Part shown: positions 55,659-64,000 of the stretch, piece by piece
Layout: each line of letters starts with the position of its first letter
How positions within the stretch are numbered: the first letter of the stretch is position 1
Assembly: GCA_030323885.1 (NCBI GenBank)
Contig: CM059192.1
Span: forward strand, 68,793,890-68,857,889
Direction: 5' to 3'
DNA: 64,000 nucleotides
Source of the DNA: Branchipolynoe longqiensis
Taxonomy: Eukaryota; Annelida; Polychaeta; Phyllodocida; Polynoidae
The notes under the pieces: model-generated
The model's database searches: none
What the model was told of the DNA's origin: nothing
Seen by the model: only the letters and a program-made list of their open reading frames with translations
Position numbers and translations under genes: made by a program

Positions 55659-57165
55659 TTATTCACATGAGGACATACCATACCATTACATGAGGTCATA
55701 CCACACTGTCATAGTAAGTCATACCAGTACCACACTGTTACATGAGGTCATACAACACTGTCACATTAAGTCATACCACACTGTCACATGAGGTCATACA
55801 ACACTGTCACATTAAGTCATACCACACTGTCACATGAGGTCATAACACACTGACACATGAGGTCATACAACACTGTCACATGAGGTCATACAACACTGTC
55901 ACATTAAGTCATAGCACACTGACACATGAGGTCATACAACACTGTCACATTAAGTCATACCACACTGTCACATGAGGTCATACAACACTGTCACATGAGG
56001 TCAGACCACACTGTCATAGTAAGTCATACCAGTACCACACTGACACATGAGGTCATACAACACTGTCACATTATGTCATACCACACTGTCACATTAAGTC
56101 ATACCATACTGTCACATGAGGTCATACAACACTGTCACATTAAGTCATACCACACTGACACATGAGGTCATACAACACTGTCACATTAAGTCATACCACA
56201 CTGACACATGAGGTCAGACCACACTGTCATAGTAAGTCATACCAGTACCACACTGTCACATGAGGTCATACAACACTGTCACATTAAGTCATACCACAGT
56301 CACATGAGGACATACCATACCATTACATGAGGTCATACCATACTGTCACATGAGGTCAGACCACACTGTCATAGTAAGTCATACCAGTACCACACTGTCA
56401 CATGAGGTCATACCACACTGTCACATGAGGTCAGACCATAGTCACATGAGGTCAGACCACACTGTCATAGTAAGTCATACCAGTACCACACTGTCACAGG
56501 AGGTCATACCATACTGTCACATGAGGTCAGACCACGCTGTCATAGTAAGTCATACCAGTACCACACTGTCACATGAGGTCATACCACACTGTCACATGAG
56601 TTCATACCACACTGTCACATTAAGTCATAGCACACTGACACATTAAGTCATAGCACACTGTCACATGAGGTCATACCACACTCTCATATGAGGTGATACC
56701 CACTGTCACGTAGTCAGAATTAGTCACATGAGGTCAAACCACACCATCACATGAGGTGTCATTAGTGTCAGGTGAGGTTAAACCACACCATCACATGAGG
56801 TCATACCAGTCACATAGTCAAATTACACTGTCAGGTGAGGTGAAACCGTCAAACCCTGCATAAGGTCATACCACACCATCACATTAGGACATACAACACC
56901 ATCATACAACACTATCACATGAGGTGATACAACACTGACATGAGGTCATACAACACCATCACATGAGGTCATACACCCTGTTATATGAGGGCATACAACA
57001 CCATCACATGAGGTCATACAACACCATCACACCAGGTCATACAAAACTGTGACACGAGGTCATACAACACTTTCACATGAGGTCATAAAACGCTGTGACA
57101 CGACGTCATACAACACCATCACATGAGGTCATACAACACCATCACATGAGGTTATACCACACACA
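55659..57165. repeat. ~23-bp minisatellite, about 65 units
   Basis: Units of CACTGTCACATGAGGTCATA plus ACA or CCA, with variants (TTAAGTCATACC, GTCATAGTAAGTC). The right third is more diverged. Confidence 0.93.
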
Positions 57166-58369
57166 CACACACACTACCATTTTCTCTCCCATAAGAAGCT
57201 GTCATTTACAACAGATTGTTATTCAGCTTCAACTTAAAGCGGCGGGACGGAGTACATAAATAAAAATAGTTATAGCAAAAGTCAATCAGACGGATTCTTG
57301 TTTAAAAGAGACTAAACAGTGCATAAAATATCGCTTTGCAAGATGCTAAAACAGGGTTATAGTTGAACTATCAGATCGTTGGTTTGCGAACATCATGTAA
57401 GATGATTCTTACACATTCCAAAGACAGTAAAAGGATGACCTAGTTAGATAATTGCAAAGTGCATAACAAAGTCTCTTTTGCAGAATACGTGAGCATATTT
57501 TGACTACAGAGAGAACACGATAAGCAGTTACTTACAGATTATGCATGCCCTGCGAATACTTTGCAAAAGCATGCGCTTATAAAACAGTATGACAATATGA
57601 TAATATAACATGATTATATATATATATGATATATATCTATAGTTAAATAAAGCCATCATTATTACTTGTATTATAGTGTATACTATACTATATTAAGATT
57701 GTCTTAATATATTGGGACTAAGAGTACTAGGACGAGTGAATGCCTTACCAGCGTTCGAAATAAGAGCTTCTCCGCTTATTCGGGACACGTGAAAATTCAG
57801 ACGGACAAGTGAAAAATTGTGTATGTAGTACTTCTAACATGCGTAATACACAAAGTCAACAATAACTAGTTGACTTACTACCCCCTATAATAGGGCAAAA
57901 TCATTAACAAAACACATTAATGTGGAAACCAAAAATGTGGTACAGTTTTGGAGAACGACCCATATATATGTATATAAGGTAAGCACTGTGGACAAGTAAA
58001 AATTCAGATGGACAAGTGAAAATTACACCAGACTTGTCCGGCGGACAAGTACAGTTTTTTGCACATTTCTATCACTGCCTACAATTATTGCATGAAATAC
58101 GCCATGCTTGCTAGAGGCCGAGCTCTGCTCAGATCTGGTGGTGGCAGGATGTGGGGTCACTAACTCTGCGCTTTCATACAATTTCATGCCTTATCTCACG
58201 GCTTCAGATCTCACGACAGGCTCCATATATCTACAGAAACCTGTGTGATCAATCCAGAACCGAGCCAAAATACATGTATATAGAACTAATACTTTAGCAG
58301 GCACTTGTCATTGCTAAGACAGGACAAGGACTGGTTGGCTTAGTCACATGGTAACGAGAAAGCGTGTGT
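57166..58369. other. Intergenic, one repeat fragment
   Basis: 57748-58050 holds sequence related to 31.77 kb (CAGCGTTCGAAATAAGAGC and GACAAGTGAAAAT). Otherwise nothing recognised. Confidence 0.5.
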
Positions 58370-59135
58370 CTGTTGTTTTACGTCCTAGCAACATCTAAGG
58401 TCATATCTGTACTCCCTTGTATACTGCCCAGATTTGGTGGAACTATAGAATGTATAGCATTAGAAAACTGAATGTAGCATATAATGACATTATGAGGTTA
58501 TTACTTCATCTACCTAGGTATCACAGTGCTAGTCAGCTGTTTGCCAATATTGATGTGCCAGCCTTCCAGGCTGTTATCAGGAATCTAATATTCAAATTTA
58601 TTACTAGACTTGACAAGTCAGAAAATGTTATAATACTTGTAAAAATAGAAGAGAGTGATCTCAGATTTACGTCTGCCATGTGGAGGCATTGGTACAAACT
58701 ACTGTATGTAGACCAACATTTTGATATTGGTTAGTATGGTAGTATTCATACTATTACATATATCCTATTCACATTAATTTTTATATCTACCTACTATGGA
58801 CCAAATTATGTAACTACCATAATCTTGAGTCTGAAATAAAGAATTGAATTGAATTGAAAATGAATTGTGACAGTGCACACTCCTGGCAACGTTGTAGTGC
58901 TGCCCCACTGGGAGACCAGGCCACTCGCAACATGACCTGATATCCCACTCAGTCACATTATCCTGATATCCCAGTCACACTATCCTGACACTATGCTAAC
59001 CAGTCCTTGTCCTATCCTATTAATACCAAGGGCCAGGCTAGGTAGCGACAAGTATCAATTTTTCTTAATAAGTCATTGATGACCTTCCGCACGGGTAGCC
59101 TGCACTCTACCGATTCGACCACCGCGTGCGGTCAT
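58370..59135 (-). mobile_element. SINE-A copy split by a LINE fragment
   Basis: Tail 58370-58408 (TTTACGTCCTAGCAACATCT) and body/head 58865-59135 (GTGCTGCCCCACTGGGAGAC to CGATTCGACCACCGCG) are separated by 456 bp of LINE. About 15 bases of SINE are missing at the join. Confidence 0.82.
58409..58864 (+). mobile_element. 3' fragment of a CR1/Rex-like LINE
   Basis: Encodes about 105 residues of the far C-terminus of a LINE polymerase (from QIWWNYRMYSIRKLNVAYND to LLYVDQHFDIG, stop at 58732-58734). A 3' UTR follows, ending in GAATTGAATTGAATTGAAAA. Only the terminal part is present. Clade assignment is tentative. Confidence 0.7.
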
Positions 59136-59164
59136 AGTGCCTAGGGGGCAGCACTATAATTCTT

Positions 59165-59482
59165 TGTTTGGGTTCTACCTCCTAGCAACATCAAAGATCA
59201 TATCAGGACAGGTACCAACTTGTGACAGTATGTACTCATGGCAATTTCAAAGTGCTGCCTGACTTGGTGACCAGGCCGCCAGCACCATGACCTAATATCC
59301 CACTCAGTCACGTCATGCTGCTACTGAGCTAACCAGTCCGTAGCCTATCCTACCAACGCCGAGTGCCAGGTTAGGTAGTGACAAGCATTGTAAATGTTTG
59401 GTTTGACTCGGGCGGGATTAGAATCCCTGACCTTCCACATAGGAGGCCAGCGCTCTTACTGATTTGGCCATGGCGTCCGGGG
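59165..59482 (-). mobile_element. SINE-A copy
   Basis: Tail CTCCTAGCAACATCAAAGAT, body and head ending TGGCCATGGCGTCCGG. A partial copy in the opposite orientation follows at 59483-59570. Confidence 0.82.
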
Positions 59483-59570
59483 CAGCATTATAAAGCTGCT
59501 ATGAATACACATTATCACAAATTAGTACACATCCTGATGTTGCTAGGACATAAACCCCATATCAACCAGT
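59483..59570 (+). mobile_element. SINE-A 3' fragment
   Basis: GGCAGCATTATAAAGCTGCT and CATCCTGATGTTGCTAGGAC: body and tail only. Confidence 0.7.
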
Positions 59571-60227
59571 CATGATAAGAGCACTTAGGTACAGAGAAGA
59601 TTAGTTTGTCCACTCTAAATTATATTATTTAGGTTAATGTTATTATCCTTTAACCACTATCTTCCAAGAACATCACATAAAATGTGGATTGAATTCATCA
59701 AAATGAGGCTTATTTCATGATCATAATATTGTCTCATGGCAACCAATATCCCTGATTATCATCCATAGCTTAGCACTGTTCACAGATTATCTACACCTTA
59801 TCAGTAACTGCTTTGATATTAACAATACATCGCAGAACTACTCTATTTTAGAAGCACTTTGTTGAAATTGATACCGTTGTGCTTATGTTATGTCCAGAGG
59901 TATCGTATGCCAATATAAATTATAAGGAACATTACGAACAGAGCACTAACTAGCCTTAGAAAATACCCAATAAAAATGGATATTCAAGCTGGAAATGTCT
60001 GATGTATAACAGTTAACACACATATATCTAGCCAATTTAACCCTGGAAGAGACCTAGGAAAATCGCTAACCAACTCGGAAATGTGAAATGCCCAACATGT
60101 TTTTAGACATTTTACATCATTTTGGTTAGATGGCCTTTTCCTCATCGACAGAATAGGTTGTCTCAATAATGAGATGATAGTATAAATATAAATCAACAAC
60201 TGTCATGCGTGGAGTCAGACAAGCTTT
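59571..60227. other. Probable 3' flank of the - strand gene
   Basis: No repeat was found. It should hold the 3' UTR of the gene ending at 60228, but no canonical AATAAA on the - strand was seen close to the stop. Confidence 0.4.
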
Positions 60228-61629
60228 TCAAGACAGCATTTCTAGAATCCTCTGTAGTTTCTTTATTGCCTTCCCACCCCTCTCACTCAAACGGGGCACT
60301 GGGAAGATCTCGTCACATCTCCGGTTATTGGCGAGGAAGAGGCGGATATCATCGAAGGCTGACCGGAAGGTGAGCTCGAGCCGTGGGTAACGCAGCTTTG
60401 GGATTGACGGTCGGGGCTCCCGAAGCACCTGCCACAGCTTCTCATAGTACTCATCGTCTCGCACCCGCAGGGTGTAGCGCAGTACAGGCAGGGATGATAT
60501 ACCTTCTGATGCTCTTGGAGAAAATACGGTGCTGCCAGTACTGCAGTTGCTGTTACTGCTGCTGGCATTGCTGGTGGTGGCGCTTGTTTCCTGGCTCGGG
60601 CTGTCATCCTCTAATTCACTATCACTGCTGCTATCCATATGGTTGTTGAAAAACGGCATGCTCCTGGTGTTGGCAAGCTTTCGCCGCAGGACCACCGCGC
60701 CGGTGGATGACTTACTTGGGATGTCAATAGACTTCACGCTGACATCACTTTCATTGCTGCAGAGTCGCTTCAGTGTCGGCCGACGGGAGACTGGGTTTTC
60801 GGACTCGGACTCGGAGCTGGCAGAAAGGGATGATGATGATGATGATGACGGCTTGTAGGCGGAGGCACGTGGTTCAATGGTTGGGCGCTCACCAGAAACA
60901 GGATGTGCTCGTGAGAGGCTCCCCGACCCTGAGAATGGGCGAGAGCCAGATGTGTAGGTACGCGACACCAGAGAGTGCTGGGACTTGACCCGAGTGATGT
61001 TTTGCCGAGTTATCCCCTGAACAGCAGGTTCAGGGAACCTGCTGTTATTAATTTTGGGGTCATCCTGTGGACTGATGATAGGGCCTGTGAAAACACGAGT
61101 CATTGGAAGCTTGACTGTCTTCTTTGCTACCACCGGTGATTTGAGCTTACCCAGCTTCCTTTCAACCGGGATGTAAGTTGCTTTTGCTGCTGGTATATGA
61201 ACCACGCTGTTTTTCTGAACAGCGTAAGTCTGTTCGGACATCTCTGATGGCGAGCATTCTGATTGTGCTGCCGGTGCATTTTCAGAGCGACACTTACGTC
61301 CATTCAGTTCAATGTTACCAGCTGAACTCTGCGGTGGGTCTTCCTTTCTTGTAACCCAGGCTGGTTGATCGAGAAACTCCTTCTTAAACTTTGGGCTGTT
61401 GAGGCCTTTCGGTGAAGACTTGGTGAATTTGGGTGAATTTGTCAGAGGACTCTGTGTGGTTGCCTTTTGGAACTTTGGGGAGCCCAGTTTAAGTGGGCTG
61501 CTCGGGGTGTTGGGTGGCGATGACCAAGTGCTTTGGCTTGACGATGAACTTCCGCTCCCGGGAGTGCTGGGTGGAGAGGTTGGAGTTTCTGGCCGTTCAA
61601 ATGAAAGAATTTCCTCAGGAATCGAGTTA
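60228..61629 (-). CDS. Terminal exon of an unidentified Ser/Pro-rich protein
   Basis: About 467 codons on the - strand after an acceptor TTTTTAACAG at 61630-61640; the exon reads T AAC TCG ATT CCT (NSIPEE). The ATG at 61658 lies in the intron's pyrimidine tract and is probably not a start. The protein is mostly low complexity: a Ser/Pro/Thr-rich start with repeated SPKF motifs (GSPKFQKA, NSPKFTKS, NSPKFKKE), a basic patch, and Ser- and Glu/Asp-rich stretches. A conserved-looking C-terminal block of about 85 residues follows (LRYTLRVRDDEYYEKLWQVL, LRYPRLELTFRSAFDDIRLF, KAIKKLQRILEMLS). I do not recognise the family. Upstream exons must lie beyond the window or in 61.7-64 kb, where I found none. 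Confidence 0.72.
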
Positions 61630-61962
61630 CTGTTAAAAAGAAATGAAAGCAAATTCAATTGGAAGAATATTGTACATTGATGAGACGGAACACTGACTTA
61701 TAATTGGTAACGCGTTGTCACATCGGAATATGCCACAATTATGATCAATTCAAAGGTTTTATCACAATTTCTATAGCTTTGTCTGGATTCAAAAATAGAT
61801 ATAGATATAAAGTAAGTATTTACGATGAAGTTGAAAACTTCGGGAGATTTGGATACATGAATGCACCCCTTTTTTCCCCTCAGGTAATAAAATAATAATA
61901 GACAAAATGTCAAAAATCAGTGATATGATTAACTTAAATTTCTGAAGATTTAAAATTGATAC
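61630..61962 (-). other. Intron upstream of the - strand exon
   Basis: AT-rich, with no repeat recognised. Confidence 0.45.
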
Positions 61963-62300
61963 TTGTCGCTTCTTAGCCTGGCGCATGGCATTAATAGGAT
62001 AGGGCAAGGACTGGTTAGCTGTGTTGGCATAATGTGACTAGTATGTGACTGAGTGGGATATTGGCTCATGGTGCCAGTGGCCTGATTTCCCAGTGTGGCA
62101 GCACTATAAAGTTGTCAGGTTAGCTCAGTGTCAGGATAATGTGACTGAGTGGGATATTGGCTCATGGTGCAAGTGGCCTGATTTCCCAGTGTGGCAGCAC
62201 TATAAAGTCGCAATGAGTGCGCAGTCACAAGTCGGTACTCGTCCTGATATGACCTTAGATGTTGCTAGGATGTAAAACTCCAACAAACAAACAAAATAGT
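61963..62300 (+). mobile_element. SINE-A copy with internal duplication
   Basis: The head is lost. The body segment GACTGAGTGGGATATTGGCT to CAGTGTGGCAGCACTATAAA occurs twice in tandem (about 62047-62113 and 62142-62208). It is followed by the tail GACCTTAGATGTTGCTAGGA and CAAACAAACAAA. Confidence 0.82.
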
Positions 62301-62404
62301 GGAACGCCATTCTCCCTACCAAACAAAGAAAAGGGAATGCCATTTCTACAGCACTACACCAGTGGGTACAGACCGTATGGGTATAATGTATTGATATATA
62401 TGTA

Positions 62405-62465
62405 CGGGTATGGTATAGGTATAGGTATAGGTATAGGTATAGGTATAGGCATACGTATAGGCATG
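62405..62465. repeat. (GGTATA)n repeat
   Basis: About nine GGTATA/GGCATA hexamers. Confidence 0.9.
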
Positions 62466-62645
62466 GGCATGAGCATAAGTCTGTTCAAATATTATGTAGC
62501 GTTATTTTTGTTTAAAGTTAGACACACCCCTTGTAACACTCTGCAACGCTAGACCTTACACGCCATATAACGTTTGCACCCCCCCCCCCCCCCCGTCCCA
62601 TAAGCGCAACGTAATATTTGAATGGCCCCGATGGGAGACACAGAT

Positions 62646-62705
<60 letters not shown>
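62646..62705. repeat. (CA)n microsatellite
   Basis: About 55 bases of CA repeat. A C-run of 14 bases lies at 62581. Confidence 0.95.
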
Positions 62706-62706
<1 letters not shown>

Positions 62707-62911
62707 GCTTAGAATAGCGCTACAACAGGGAGGTAGTAAAGAGAGTTGGTCTAAGGTATTTTACAGGTACCTACCATCTTGGGCGCATCATGGAAGAGGA
62801 CCTCTGAGGATGTAGGAGTCGTTCTAGACGCGCCTGTTGGAGTATTTGGACCCAGTGCTCCTTTAGTGCCTCGGACTGGGTACACTGAGAGAGGGCAAGA
62901 CACCAGTTTTG

Positions 62912-63614
62912 TTAAAGCTGCACAGTCTGATGGAAGCATCAAATTTTCGGCAATAAACCACTTACCTAGATTTGATCCAACATATCAAGGTTCAATACTG
63001 GTGCACTTATTAAGCATTTGTTTCTGCATAGAAGGGAATACTGAGTCAATTTAACAGAACCTGTTACCTGCTCAAGCCTACGGTGACCAACATTTCAACA
63101 CGCAGAGCAAAATTAATTTGGCCTGTTTTAACCTCAACCATTTCCACCAATGCTAGCTATTTATAATAAAAGTTACTTCAAAATAAAGTATGGTATTGTA
63201 GTAGTCTGTACATGAGCCCCACTACCACGCGGTGGGGGGCAGACACTATGCTGCACACCTACGCAGTTACACTGAACTGCGCTAGGTGCCGGCAGGCTAG
63301 CCACCAGGCAGAGCCCGACTGGGCTGCCCTCTACTGCGTGTGGCTAGCTCACCCCCCACCCACCTATAAAGGCGACGTGGGACATGGCGAGGTAGTGGGC
63401 CGATCAGTTGACTGTTGACGCCTTGGAGAGCAGAGAGGTTTTGTAATAAACCAGGTTGAAGCGTACTGAAACTTAATCTTGGTGTTCTTCTGTGAGTGCA
63501 TGACAGTGTGGAAGACCGTGGGCCATCACAGTATGTAATAATGATACCTAATAAATTATCTAAGGATTTTTATTTTTAAATAGGGCAGAAACATAAACCC
63601 ATCGGACAACTTCA
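62912..63614 (-). mobile_element. MITE-1 copy interrupted by a solo LTR
   Basis: Starts AAAGCTGCACAGTCTGATGG, runs in inverted family orientation to 63196, and resumes at 63535 with AATAATGATACCTAATAAAT. It ends at CCCATCGGACAACTTCAA. Confidence 0.82.
63197..63530 (+). mobile_element. Solo LTR with 4-bp target duplication
   Basis: 334 bp starting TGTAGTAGTCTG and ending GGGCCATCACA, flanked by GTAT on both sides (63193-63196 and 63531-63534). It has a TATA-like CCTATAAAGG (63362) and a polyadenylation-like TAATAAA (63445), as expected for an LTR. There is no coding sequence. A Gypsy-type origin is likely from the duplication length, but unproven. Confidence 0.78.
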
Positions 63615-64000
63615 AGCACGAGAAAAGCTTATTTGTCTGTCATAAAATTGTAACTGTGCAGCGCATTTAAGAATTTATTAAATTTATTATAGTTTGTCAT
63701 ATAACGCTGATCCTAATAATTACACACATAATAGAATAAGTGTTTTCATTAAGGGAGACTGTCTAAGATACGACTTAAGGTTATCTAAATTAGATTCAAT
63801 GTTAGAATTGTAAAATATTTATAACTACAATAATTTTAATGATCGTCTTGAATGAGCGAGGTCGCTCATTCGGTGTCATTGCTGGACATGGCAGGCTCAA
63901 GGCCGAAGCCCTCTTCCCCCCCTCCAGCCTATATAACAACTCCTGCCAGCCATCATGGTCAGGCACTATCCTGGGGTCTTCCGGAGCCACCGAAGCTGGT
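63615..64000. other. Right edge, possible start of another element
   Basis: 63615-63850 is AT-rich. From 63851 the sequence turns GC-rich, with a hairpin AATGAGCGAGGTCGCTCATT and a TATA-like CCTATATAAC at 63928. This could be the promoter end of a mobile element that continues beyond the window. Confidence 0.35.

Noticed and set aside
58417..58734. 105-codon frame considered as a host gene
   Set aside because: Its sequence resembles the C-terminus of LINE polymerases, it is followed by a GAATT repeat tail, and it interrupts a SINE.

Overview
This is a 64 kb piece of an animal nuclear genome. GC-rich coding exons with GT..AG introns sit in AT-rich, repeat-dense DNA. The CCR4-NOT subunit CNOT3, an SLC10-type transporter, a DIRS-type retroelement and several tRNA-derived SINEs point to an invertebrate. 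A repeat at about 45.07-45.32 kb (and a fragment near 38.95 kb) is of a kind I associate with mollusc, especially gastropod, genomes. I therefore lean towards a marine mollusc, but the sequence alone does not prove it.

Three host genes are visible. (1) The 3' two thirds of CNOT3, + strand, six exons from 308 to 9529. Splice phases agree throughout and the exons give 466 residues plus stop, including a polyglutamine tract and the complete C-terminal NOT box; the N-terminal domain lies left of the window. (2) A complete six-exon SLC10-family (sodium/bile-acid-symporter-like) gene, + strand, 17576-33506, predicted at 790 residues with an N-terminal ectodomain and an unusually long cytoplasmic tail. 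(3) The last exon of an unidentified Ser/Pro-rich protein, - strand, 61629-60228. These genes share no obvious pathway.

The rest is mostly mobile or tandem DNA. A DIRS-like tyrosine-recombinase retroelement occupies about 46.07-51.37 kb on the - strand, with gag, RT/RNase H and recombinase frames, inverted termini and an internal complementary region. Its recombinase frame has one in-frame TGA. Two antisense remnants of another gag-like gene lie at 6.8-7.8 kb (inside a 36-bp minisatellite in a CNOT3 intron) and at 13.6-15.6 kb. A 5'-truncated RTE-like LINE with an 11-bp target duplication lies in SLC10 intron 2, and a solo LTR is nested in a MITE near 63.2 kb. A tRNA-derived SINE of about 340 bp occurs more than a dozen times, and its 3' part has expanded into tandem arrays in the SLC10 introns. 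At least six families of short terminal-inverted-repeat elements are present, several nested.

I found no defence system, biosynthetic cluster or CRISPR array. The most notable material is retroelement decay, SINE insertions at SLC10 splice donors, SINE-derived satellites, and inverted-repeat elements with unusual internal structure.
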